64,000 bases of DNA. It comes from Polyangium mundeleinium. GTDB taxonomy: Bacteria; Myxococcota_A; Polyangia; Polyangiales; Polyangiaceae. A program made the position numbers and the translations under genes. The notes under the pieces are model-generated. The model did no database searches, had not been told where the DNA came from, and saw only the letters and a list, made by a program, of their open reading frames with translations. The stretch covers positions 5,114,501 through 5,178,500 of the forward strand of contig NZ_JAQNDO010000001.1 of the NCBI RefSeq assembly GCF_028369105.1. The letters are read 5' to 3'. Positions 28,645 to 36,399 of the stretch are shown here, in pieces (the first letter of the stretch is position 1; each line of letters begins with the position of its first letter).

Positions 28645-28850
28645 AGCAGGTTTCCTGGCTCCCGGATCGTCCTCGGGCGGACCTTCCCACGCGTTCGCGT
28701 CTCCTCGGCTCGCACCGACGAGGCGCTCTCCGCGCAGTGGCTCTTCCGCCTTCGTCCCCGGTTACAGTGGCGGGGGCCGCGCCGGCATGGGACCGGCTTC
28801 CCTGTTGTCCGGCGCGCGCGTGCGGCGAGCCTTCGCTCGGCGCACGCGCG
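28645..28850 (-). ncRNA. Cobalamin (B12) riboswitch
   Basis: Read on the minus strand the conserved cobalamin-aptamer blocks occur in order: ACAGGGAAGCCGGT (28793-28806), CCCCGCCACTGTAACCGGGG (28755-28774), GCCACTG (28735-28741), TGGGAAGG (28682-28689), and the B12-box-type block GGGAGCCAGGAAACCTGC (28645-28662). Spacing and order match the family. It precedes the lipoprotein gene 27277-28479 on the same strand. The 5' boundary is approximate. Confidence 0.93.
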
Positions 28851-28908
28851 CGCCCACTGCTCGAGATCGGCGGGCCCCTCGACTTGCATCCCGGGGTCCG
28901 CACGGGGC

Positions 28909-28938
28909 GGCGTAGGCGATGAACGAGCGTGCAGTCAA
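28909..28938 (-). promoter_or_regulatory. Candidate promoter for the riboswitch transcript
   Basis: On the minus strand a -35-like TTGACT (28933-28938) is followed after 18 bp by TACGCC (28909-28914), a weak -10 match. It would start transcription about 50 nt before the aptamer. The remainder of 28850-29237 shows no gene. Confidence 0.35.
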
Positions 28939-29237
28939 GAAGAGGTTCATCGACCGGAGCGCTCGCTCACTCGACGGCCTCGGGAGCGTGGGGAGGCGGC
29001 CACGGGGGGGCTACAAAGGAGAGGGGAGGGGGGTACGTACGAGAGGGGCCACGGGCCACCCGGACCGCGGGGTGGGCCCGGACCGACCCCGAAACCCCGG
29101 AAAACGCTTGTCCGCGTGGGAAGGTACTCGTTGTTGAAAAGGACTCGTTGCGCTCTCGCCCGAGATGGACGACGCTTGTGGGAAACCAGCACCGTCCCGA
29201 CCCACTGGGCAACGAGGCGGCTGACCCTCTTCTCGTC

Positions 29238-30926
29238 GTGACCAACAGAACTCCTCCCCCCCCGATCACTCCCGGAACGGTCATCAACGACCGCTATGAA
29301 ATCCGACTAAGCCTCGGCAAGGGTGGCATGGGCGAGGTCTTCCTCGCATTCGACCGATCGACGCAGCAAGAGGTCGCGCTGAAGGTCGTGCGCGAGGAAT
29401 CGCGCATGCCCGGCGACGACGAGGCGCTGCGGCAAGAGCTCTTGCTCGCGCGATCGGTCGCCCACCCCAACGTTTGCAAGGTCTTCGATCTCGCCCCGAG
29501 CCTATGGGGGCCCATCCTCGTGATGGAGAAGATCGCCGGACAAACCCTCCACACGCACATCCGGAAGAAAAAAGCGCAAGGCGGCTACACCGCCGACGAG
29601 TTCCGGAAGATCGCGGCGGAGGTGTGCAGCGGCCTCGCGGCGATCCACGCGCAAGGCCTCGTGCACGGCGATCTCAAGCCGGGCAACGTGATGGTGAGCG
29701 AAGGCCGCACCGTCATCCTCGACTTCGGCTTCGCGCAGGAGCGCGCCCGCGCCTCGGCGCGCCGCCCCGGGGCGCCGCCGGACGGCGGCACGCCGAACTA
29801 CATGTCGCCCGAGCGCCTGCGCAACGGCGGCGCCAGCGTCGACGACGACGTCTACGCCATGGTGCTCACGCTCTGGGAGATGTGGACCTGCCGCGTCCCC
29901 GAGCCTGGTTACAAGCCGCGCGCGCGGCCCATGCGCCAGCAGATCATGTTCGACGTGCCCGCGGGCCTGGCGACCGACGAGGTCAAGCAGATCTTCCGCG
30001 GCATGAACGAAGACCCGACGATGCGCCCCCAGGCGCGTCACCTCCGGTTCTTCAACCCGACGCAGCTCACGACGAGCCCGATCCAGCTCCCGCGCGAGCG
30101 CCTCGAACCCGGGCCTCCGCCGGGCCGCGCCCAGACCGCCGCGTTCACGCCCGGCGCGCAGTCGCTACTCATCACGTACGCGACCAACGCGCCGGAGATC
30201 GTCGGGCAGATCCTGCCCCTCGACAAACCGATCATGACGCTCGGCCGTCGCGCCGATCAGGACCTCGTGATCCCCGAGGCCACGGTGAGCGGCCAGCACG
30301 CGTTGCTCCGTTGCCAGTCGGGCTCGTGGACGATCGAGGACCTCGGCAGCACGAATGGCAGCTACGCGGAGTTCGGCTTCGAGCGCAAGAGCCAGATCAC
30401 CTTCATGCACAACGGCGAGGTCCAGGTCGGCGAGTGCCGCCTGAAGCTCGTCAGCTTCGGCCCCGAGTCGCCCTCGCACAAGCGCGCGCGCCAGTACCTC
30501 GCGAAGCGTGACGGCCTCACGGGCCTGCTCGTACGCGACCACCTCATGAAGGCCATCGACGAGGACGGGCTCTTCGCTGAGTGGGCCGAGGTGAACGTGC
30601 AGGTCGCGCGCTACGAGCTGCGCGGCCCGAACCGGCAGGTGAGCGAGAGGCCGACGATCCTCGAGATGCTCGCGCTGCGCAAGGCGGCCCAGCGCGTCGT
30701 CGACCTGACGGAGATGCTCATGCTGAGCCTCACGCCCGTCGTCGCCGGCCGCACCGGGCCGCTCAAGTTCGTGGTGTCGATGGTCGGCCATTCGCTCGAA
30801 GAGGCCCGCCACGTCGTCGAGCAAGTCCTCTCCCAGGTGCAAGGCACGCTGCCAGACTCGCTCGAGCTCACCGCCACCATCGTCAAGGGCGAGCCGGGTC
30901 GACCGGCCCGGACCCTCCTCGACTAA
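29238..30926 (+). CDS. Ser/Thr kinase-FHA-degenerate GGDEF protein
   Basis: Starting at GTG 29238 (GTG 29178 is an alternative; neither has a clear ribosome site) this is 562 residues. Kinase domain: GKGGMGEVF, ALKVV, HGDLKPGNV (HGD, not HRD, so a non-RD kinase) and DFGFA. Then an FHA domain (MTLGRRADQDLVIPE, VSGQHALLRC, DLGSTNGS) that would bind phospho-Thr. The C-terminal 150 residues begin KRDGLTGLLVRDHLMKAI, the usual opening of GGDEF domains, but the GGDEF loop reads TGPLKF, so cyclic-di-GMP synthesis is not expected. Cytosolic. It is followed 36 bp later by a membrane-anchored protein and an Omp85-like gene, a probable operon linking phosphosignalling to the envelope. Confidence 0.82.
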   Translation: MTNRTPPPPITPGTVINDRYEIRLSLGKGGMGEVFLAFDRSTQQEVALKVVREESRMPGDDEALRQELLLARSVAHPNVCKVFDLAPSLWGPILVMEKIAGQTLHTHIRKKKAQGGYTADEFRKIAAEVCSGLAAIHAQGLVHGDLKPGNVMVSEGRTVILDFGFAQERARASARRPGAPPDGGTPNYMSPERLRNGGASVDDDVYAMVLTLWEMWTCRVPEPGYKPRARPMRQQIMFDVPAGLATDEVKQIFRGMNEDPTMRPQARHLRFFNPTQLTTSPIQLPRERLEPGPPPGRAQTAAFTPGAQSLLITYATNAPEIVGQILPLDKPIMTLGRRADQDLVIPEATVSGQHALLRCQSGSWTIEDLGSTNGSYAEFGFERKSQITFMHNGEVQVGECRLKLVSFGPESPSHKRARQYLAKRDGLTGLLVRDHLMKAIDEDGLFAEWAEVNVQVARYELRGPNRQVSERPTILEMLALRKAAQRVVDLTEMLMLSLTPVVAGRTGPLKFVVSMVGHSLEEARHVVEQVLSQVQGTLPDSLELTATIVKGEPGRPARTLLD

Positions 30927-30961
30927 CCCCGTGATCTCCCGGTGAAGAGCTTCGGCCGACG

Positions 30962-31600
30962 ATGATCAGGCCCCCGCTGTCGTCGAGCCCGCCGTCGCAG
31001 CCCTCCCCGTACCGCTATCTCGGTCGCGGCGGGGGCGAGCGGCCCGTGCGTATGCAGATCATCTTCGCGCTCGTCGCGGGGATGATTCTCGTCGCCGTTC
31101 CTCTGTACCTCTGGCGCGGGCCGCGGCCCGACTCGATCCCCTCGGCCGACGCGGCCGTCACGGACGCCGGCACGACGGACGCGAGTGCGCCGGTCTTCGT
31201 GGTCGATGCGGGCCCGCCGCCGGTCACCCTCTCCTCGTTCACCACGATTCGTTGCGAGAACCCGGGGCCCGGGAAGACCCCACCGGAGCGGTGCGATCAC
31301 GTTACCTTCTTCGAGGACGGCCTCGCCCGTGCCATCCGCGAGAACACAGCGTGCGCGCCCACCGGAAAGTCGCAAACCACCGTGAGCTTCGTGCTGGAGA
31401 TGGACTTCCGCACGAAGAAGACGAACCTCTTCGTCGGCAAGTCGTCGAGCATCAAGCGCGACAAAGCGAAGGAACTCCTCCGCTGCGTCAAGCGCGCGAT
31501 GCCGAAGCCCGACTGGCCCACGATCCCGCACCAGTACGTCCGCTACAAGGTGAACGTCGTCGCGACGTATCCGCCGGCCGACAACAAGCTCTCGCTCTAG
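30962..31600 (+). CDS. Inner-membrane-anchored protein, unknown
   Basis: A 212-residue protein with one transmembrane helix near residues 31-51 (MQIIFALVAGMILVAVPLYLW), an Asp/Ala/Pro-rich linker and a C-terminal domain (FTTIRCENPGPGKTPPERC, SFVLEMDFRTKKTNLFVGK, KELLRCVKRAMPKPDW). The domain resembles the AgmX/Pmod-like C-terminal modules of myxobacterial proteins in its alternation of a strand, a short helix and a strand, but I cannot name a family. Sits between the kinase-FHA gene and the Omp85-like gene on the same strand. Confidence 0.7.
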   Translation: MIRPPLSSSPPSQPSPYRYLGRGGGERPVRMQIIFALVAGMILVAVPLYLWRGPRPDSIPSADAAVTDAGTTDASAPVFVVDAGPPPVTLSSFTTIRCENPGPGKTPPERCDHVTFFEDGLARAIRENTACAPTGKSQTTVSFVLEMDFRTKKTNLFVGKSSSIKRDKAKELLRCVKRAMPKPDWPTIPHQYVRYKVNVVATYPPADNKLSL

Positions 31601-31611
31601 TCCTCGCGACC

Positions 31612-33372
31612 CTGCTCGTTTCGTCGTTCTCCTCGTCCCTCGCGGGGGCGGCCGAGGAGAGCGACGAAGCGCCGCCGCCCGCGTACTCGCCGTACGAGCG
31701 CGAGACCATCAAGGCGGTCCTCACGGCGCAGGGCAAGACGATCGACGAGTCGCCCGAAGGCAAGACCATCGAGGCCATCGACGTCATCACGCTCGACGTC
31801 ATCGAGCAGCGCGATCCGGTCCCGAACTTCGTCAATATCTTCCACGCCACGACGCGCAAGTACATCGTCCGCCGCGAGGTCCTCCTCGAGCCGGGGCAAC
31901 CGTACAAGCAGGAGCTCGCCGACGAGACGGGCCGAAACCTCCGCAACATCCCGCAGTTCTCACTCGTGCTCGTGTTCGCGGTGCGCGGCAGCAAGTCCGA
32001 TCGCGTGCGGCTCCTCGTCGTCACGAAGGACGTCTGGAGCCTGCGCGTCGGCCTGGGCTACCGCTTCGCCTCCGGCCGCCTCGAGTACCTGCTCGTCCAG
32101 CCGAGCGAAGAGAACCTCTTCGGCACGCACCACTCCGCGCTCGTGCAGGCGTACTTCCAGCCCGAGACGTACGCGCTCGGCGCGCGCTACTCGATCCCAC
32201 GCGTCGGCGGCAGCCGCATCCTCCTCCGAGCCGAGGGCAACGTCGTCTGGAACCGCGAGAGCGGCAACCCCGAGGGCTCCTTCGGCGCGTTCACCTACGG
32301 CCAGCCCCTCTACTCCACCCGCGCCGACTGGTCGTACCTCGCGCAGATCATGTGGCGCTACGAGATCGATCGTCGTTACGTCGGCGGCCAGCTCGCCACC
32401 TTCGACGCGAAGTCCACGGAGCAGGACGACGCGATCCCCTTCCGCTACCGCGCCGACGTGCTCGCGGGCATGTACACGCTCACGCGATCCTTCGGCCGGC
32501 GCAACAAACACGACTACAGCGTCGGCCTCGATGTGAGCCGCCGCGTCTATCGCCAGGACGACCTCTCTCGCTACGCGCCCGATGCTGCGCGCGAGTTCGT
32601 CGACTTCGCCGTGCCGCGCAGCGACACACGCATCGGACCCTTCGCCCAGGTGCGCGCTTACTCCACGCGCTTCATGCGCGTGCTCGACTTCAACACGCTC
32701 GGCTTGCAGGAAGACATTCGGCTCGGCCACGACCTCATCCTGCGCGTCTACCCCGTCTTCGCCGGGATCGGATCGAGCCGCGACTTCCTCGGCACCATGG
32801 CTTCGGCGAGCTACACGGCGCCGATGGGCGACGGCATCGCGCGCGTCTTCGCCGAGGGGATCATCGAGGCAGAGCCGGATCGCATCGCCGACGCCTCGCT
32901 CGAAGCCGGCGTGCGGATCCAGACCCCGCGCACGGGCATCGGACGCCTCGTCCTCGACGCTCGCCTCCTCCGACGCTTCCGCAACTACATGAACCGGCGC
33001 ACCGTGCTCGGCGGCGACACGCGGCTCCGGGGCTACACGACGCTCGCGTACATCGGCTCCGACGTGCTCTCGTACAACCTCGAGTACCGCGCGCGCCCCT
33101 TCCAGATCTTCTCCTTTCAGCTCGGCCCCGTCGCGTTCTTCGATGCCGGCGACGCCTTCGACGGTTTCGAGGAGATGCGCATGAAGCACTCGGTCGGCGT
33201 GGGGCTCCGCGCTGTCTTCCCGCAGCTCGATCGCTCCGTCATGCGTCTCGACTGGGGGTTTCCTTTGACGCGCACGTTCGCCCCCGAGGGCCCGTTCCCG
33301 GGTCAGTTCGTCGTCACGTTCCAGCAGGCATTCCAGATGCCTCAGGTCCCGCTACGCGCGACCGACTTCTAG
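31612..33372 (+). CDS. Omp85/BamA-like outer-membrane protein (start codon unclear)
   Basis: About 586 residues. A signal-peptide-like stretch (LLVSSFSSSLAGAAEE) is followed by a POTRA-like region (EAIDVITLDVIEQRD, VRREVLLEPGQPYKQEL, VRLLVVTKDVWSLRVG) and a C-terminal 16-strand-type surface-antigen barrel with GGDTRLRGY, the family's conserved loop motif (RGF/RGY). Function: insertion or translocation of outer-membrane or lipoprotein substrates. No ATG, GTG or TTG occurs in frame close to the signal peptide. CTG 31612 is used here; alternatives are re-initiation after the stop of the upstream gene (31600) or a sequence error. Its TAG stop overlaps the stop of the convergent lipoprotein gene. 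Confidence 0.75.
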   Translation: MLVSSFSSSLAGAAEESDEAPPPAYSPYERETIKAVLTAQGKTIDESPEGKTIEAIDVITLDVIEQRDPVPNFVNIFHATTRKYIVRREVLLEPGQPYKQELADETGRNLRNIPQFSLVLVFAVRGSKSDRVRLLVVTKDVWSLRVGLGYRFASGRLEYLLVQPSEENLFGTHHSALVQAYFQPETYALGARYSIPRVGGSRILLRAEGNVVWNRESGNPEGSFGAFTYGQPLYSTRADWSYLAQIMWRYEIDRRYVGGQLATFDAKSTEQDDAIPFRYRADVLAGMYTLTRSFGRRNKHDYSVGLDVSRRVYRQDDLSRYAPDAAREFVDFAVPRSDTRIGPFAQVRAYSTRFMRVLDFNTLGLQEDIRLGHDLILRVYPVFAGIGSSRDFLGTMASASYTAPMGDGIARVFAEGIIEAEPDRIADASLEAGVRIQTPRTGIGRLVLDARLLRRFRNYMNRRTVLGGDTRLRGYTTLAYIGSDVLSYNLEYRARPFQIFSFQLGPVAFFDAGDAFDGFEEMRMKHSVGVGLRAVFPQLDRSVMRLDWGFPLTRTFAPEGPFPGQFVVTFQQAFQMPQVPLRATDF

Positions 33373-34316
33373 CGCTGCGTGGTCTGCGCCGATCGGATCC
33401 GCGCGACATGCGCGTCGAACGACGCACGCAGCGAACCCGGTACCGGCTCCTTCTGCAGCGCCTCCAGCGTGGCCGTGCGTTCGCGGCCTGTGTGGATCGC
33501 GTGCCATGCCTGCTCGAGCGCGCGCCGGACGCGCGTCACGTCGTCCATCGGCGTGTCCTTGTCCTTCGGCGTCCGGAGCGGCGCGTCAGCGCGGCGCGTG
33601 TGAAACGCGAGCGCGGCCTCCGAGCGCGCGCGGTATCGCCCGGCCTCGAACGTCGCGACGGTGAGGAATGCGGGCCGGATCGGATCGTCGGCCGGTACGG
33701 CCACGCGCCCGAGGAGATCGAGGTGTCCGTCCTCGTCGACGTCAGCGACCTCCGTCGGCACGAGCTTCATCTCGACCTCGTACTGCGCCGATCCCGTCGG
33801 GAGGAGCTGATGCACCTCGAGCACGCCGCCACTCCCTCGCAGCACCACGTCGAGTGTTCCATCGCCGTTGAGATCCGTGAGCGCGCGAAACGCGCCGTCC
33901 TCGTAGCCGCCGCTCGTGCCGGGGACGAGCGCGGGGACGAGCTCCGTCGCGTGTTCCCCCGCGTCGCGTGGGCCCACGGCCAGCACCACGCCGTGCACCG
34001 TGGCTGCTCGTACCGCGAAGGTCTTTCTTCCGAGGATGTCGACGCCTTCGTATCCGCGGACGACCACGGCGCCGCCCCCACGCGGCAGCTTGGCGCGGAT
34101 CTCCGACGTCTTCTGTAAGCCGAGGGGCGCCGTCTCCGCGTCGATCGTGGAGAGCTGCGCCTCGATGTCGGGCGGCGCGGCGAACGCCGTGATGGGGGGC
34201 ATTTCTCCGCCTCCCCAGGGCGAGACCCGATGATCCGAGGTGCACCCCGAGAAACCGATCGACGCCACGAGGACGAACAACCGCGCTGCCTTTTCTGCTA
34301 CCGTTCGCCCTCGCAT
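33369..34316 (-). CDS. Lipoprotein with FG-GAP/VCBS-like repeat
   Basis: A 315-residue predicted lipoprotein (RLFVLVASIGFSGCTSD; Cys at the lipobox). The mature part includes segments ALTDLNGDGTLDVVLRG and EVADVDEDGHLDLLGRV, which match FG-GAP/VCBS Ca-binding blades, and a helical C-terminus. No catalytic site is recognised. Its ATG overlaps the ATG of the divergent serA gene, so each gene's 5' signals must lie inside the other's coding region, or one start is further in. The stop overlaps that of the Omp85-like gene. Confidence 0.7.
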   Translation of the reverse strand: MRGRTVAEKAARLFVLVASIGFSGCTSDHRVSPWGGGEMPPITAFAAPPDIEAQLSTIDAETAPLGLQKTSEIRAKLPRGGGAVVVRGYEGVDILGRKTFAVRAATVHGVVLAVGPRDAGEHATELVPALVPGTSGGYEDGAFRALTDLNGDGTLDVVLRGSGGVLEVHQLLPTGSAQYEVEMKLVPTEVADVDEDGHLDLLGRVAVPADDPIRPAFLTVATFEAGRYRARSEAALAFHTRRADAPLRTPKDKDTPMDDVTRVRRALEQAWHAIHTGRERTATLEALQKEPVPGSLRASFDAHVARIRSAQTTQR

Positions 34317-35523
34317 GCGCCTCTTGATCGCCGACAAGATGGACACCCAGGCGCTCGAGGAGCTCCGCATCCTGGGTGTCGAGATCATTTCCCGCCCGGA
34401 GCTTACCAAGGAGACGTTGCCCGCGGCCCTCGACGGCATCGGGATCCTCGTCGTCCGTTCGACCGAGGTGACGGCACGCGCCATCGAAGCGGGCCGCCAG
34501 CTCAACCTCATCGTGCGCGCGGGCGCCGGTGTGAACACGATCGACGTCGCCGCTGCGAGTGCGCGTGGCGTGTACGTCGCGAACTGCCCTGGCAAGAACG
34601 CGATCGCCGTCGCCGAGTTGACGATGGGCCTCGTGGTCGCGCTCGATCGCCGCATCGTCGATGCGACCACCGATCTACGCGCAGGAAAGTGGGAGAAGAC
34701 CCGGTATGCGCAGGCGGAGGGGCTCTACGGCCTTCGCATCGGCGTCGCGGGCCTCGGCGCCGTCGGCCGCGAGGTCTTGAACCGCGCGCGTGGCTTCGGC
34801 CTCGAGCCGCATGCCTGGTCGCGCTCGCTCTCGCAGAACAAAGCGCAGCGGCTCGACGTCGGCTTCGCTCGTAGCCTCGAAGAGCTCGCGTCACGTTCGC
34901 ACGTGCTCACGATTCACCTCCCGCTCGACAGCCGGACGCGCGGCATCGTGGGTCGCAAGGTGCTCGAAGCACTGCCGGACGGGGCCATCGTGGTGAACAC
35001 CGCGCGCAGCGAGGTGATGGACTACGAGGCGCTCGAGGACGTGATCGCGAAGAAGGGATTGCGTGTCGGCCTCGACGTGTTTCCGAACGAGCCGGATCGC
35101 GGCACGGGCACGATCGAGCCGCGCATTTTCGGCCGGGGCATCGTGTACGGGACGCCGCACATCGGCGCGTCGACCGAGCAAGCGCAGCGGGCGATCGCCA
35201 TGGAGACTGCGCGCATCATTCGCGCCTTCATGACCGAGGAGACCGTGCCGAACGTGGTGAACATCTGCGCCACCTCGCCCGCTCGGTACGTCGTCGTGAT
35301 TCGCATGCTCGACAAGGTGGGCGTCTTGGCGAACACGCTGAGCGTGCTCAAGCGTCACGGCATCAACATCGAGGAGATTTCGAACACCGTCTTCGACGGC
35401 GCGCTCGCGACGTGTACGAAGATGCGCGTCTCTGGACGGCCGAGCGACGCCTGCATGAAAGAAATCGCGGCGTTCGACGAGGTCCTGCACGTGGACGTGG
35501 TATCGTTGCCGAACCTCGCCTAG
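34315..35523 (+). CDS. serA: D-3-phosphoglycerate dehydrogenase with ACT domain
   Basis: A 402-residue enzyme. It has the N-terminal family start MRLLIADKMD, the NAD-binding GLGAVGREV, substrate Arg in NTARSEVMD, the catalytic Glu in VFPNEPD and the His in TPHIGAST. The C-terminal ACT domain (VVVIRMLDKVGVLANTLSVL, GINIEEISN) is expected to sense serine. It catalyses the first committed step of serine synthesis from 3-phosphoglycerate. ATG at 34315 matches the family's usual N-terminus. Divergent lipoprotein gene begins at the same place on the other strand. Confidence 0.95.
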   Translation: MRLLIADKMDTQALEELRILGVEIISRPELTKETLPAALDGIGILVVRSTEVTARAIEAGRQLNLIVRAGAGVNTIDVAAASARGVYVANCPGKNAIAVAELTMGLVVALDRRIVDATTDLRAGKWEKTRYAQAEGLYGLRIGVAGLGAVGREVLNRARGFGLEPHAWSRSLSQNKAQRLDVGFARSLEELASRSHVLTIHLPLDSRTRGIVGRKVLEALPDGAIVVNTARSEVMDYEALEDVIAKKGLRVGLDVFPNEPDRGTGTIEPRIFGRGIVYGTPHIGASTEQAQRAIAMETARIIRAFMTEETVPNVVNICATSPARYVVVIRMLDKVGVLANTLSVLKRHGINIEEISNTVFDGALATCTKMRVSGRPSDACMKEIAAFDEVLHVDVVSLPNLA

Positions 35524-35610
35524 CGAGGTCACGCCTGCCCGCCCCGGAGACCGCTTCACTGCGGATTTTCCTGGGCTTTTCGCTCGTGCGCGGTGGGCGT
35601 CCATGCCCCC

Positions 35611-35639
35611 TTGCGCATCCGCCCAGGTTCGTTTAGAGT
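35611..35639 (+). promoter_or_regulatory. Candidate sigma70-type promoter of the rimP-nusA-infB operon
   Basis: TTGCGC (35611-35616), a 17-bp spacer and TAGAGT (35634-35639). It is 150 bp before rimP, with the intrinsic terminator at 35668 between them. Match to consensus is partial (3/6 and 4/6). Confidence 0.4.
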
Positions 35640-35667
35640 CACCCCGACAAAACTAGGCGGATCCGCG

Positions 35668-35708
35668 GAGCCGGATTCCCAAGTTTGGGAATCGGCTCTT
35701 TTTTTTTT
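35668..35708 (+). terminator. Strong intrinsic terminator in the rimP leader
   Basis: Stem GAGCC-(bulged G)-GATTCCCA pairs with TGGGAATC-GGCTC (35668-35681 with 35686-35698), then ten T (35699-35708). It is one of the few U-tract terminators visible in this GC-rich window. It ends serA transcripts and, if the promoter at 35611 is real, also sits in the leader of the nusA operon, where read-through would be a control point. Confidence 0.88.
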
Positions 35709-35788
35709 CGCTTGGGCCCTCGCGCGGCGGGCGCCCTTGGCGAAGACGGTTTTTCGCCGCGCGGGGCCTCGCGCCCGTCCTCTCAGGC

Positions 35789-36376
35789 ATGCAGCAAGCG
35801 TCGAACGAGCAAACCAGCAAGAAGACCATCGATTTCGACCGCATCCGCGCGGCCGTGGGCCCCGTGCTGGAGACGCACGGCGTGGTGCTCGTGGATGTCG
35901 AGTGGTTCACCGACCAGGGGACGTGGGTCTTGCGCCTGACGATCGAGCGCGAGGGCTTGCAGGACTCGTCGGATCCGGCTGGGGGCGTGTCGCTTGACGA
36001 CTGCGCCGACGTCTCGCGGGACGCCTCGACGGCCCTCGATGCGGAGGATGACGTGATCCCGCATCACTACAGCCTCGAAGTGTCTTCGCCCGGGCTCGAG
36101 CGGCGCTTGAAGGACCTTCCGGATTTCCGGCGGTTCCGCGGCAAACTGGCGCGTGTGAAGCTCGCCCGGCCGGTGCCCGACGGCCAGAGCCTTCTACGCG
36201 GCGAGATCGCGGAGGCGCCGGACGACAAGATCGCCGTCGTCGTCGACGGCAAGCGGATCGAAGCGCCTTTCGCGGATGTCGTGGAGGCGCGTCTCGTGTT
36301 CGAGCTCGTGACGCAGCCGAAGAAGCAGAAGAAGAGCACGCGCGCGGGCAAGGCGAAGCAAAGCGGTAACCGGTAG
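35789..36376 (+). CDS. rimP: Ribosome maturation factor RimP
   Basis: A 195-residue protein. The RimP core is present: VGPVLETHGVVLVDVEWF, WVLRLTIE, SLDDCADVSRDASTALD, and the Sm-like-domain entry YSLEVSSPGLERRLKDLPDFRRFRG (parts). It assists 30S subunit maturation. A Lys/Arg-rich tail (KKQKKSTRAGKAK) extends beyond the usual end. First gene of the conserved rimP-nusA-infB order, 23 bp upstream of nusA. Confidence 0.95.
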   Translation: MQQASNEQTSKKTIDFDRIRAAVGPVLETHGVVLVDVEWFTDQGTWVLRLTIEREGLQDSSDPAGGVSLDDCADVSRDASTALDAEDDVIPHHYSLEVSSPGLERRLKDLPDFRRFRGKLARVKLARPVPDGQSLLRGEIAEAPDDKIAVVVDGKRIEAPFADVVEARLVFELVTQPKKQKKSTRAGKAKQSGNR

Positions 36377-36399
36377 TGAGATCAGGAGAGCGAGCAGCC

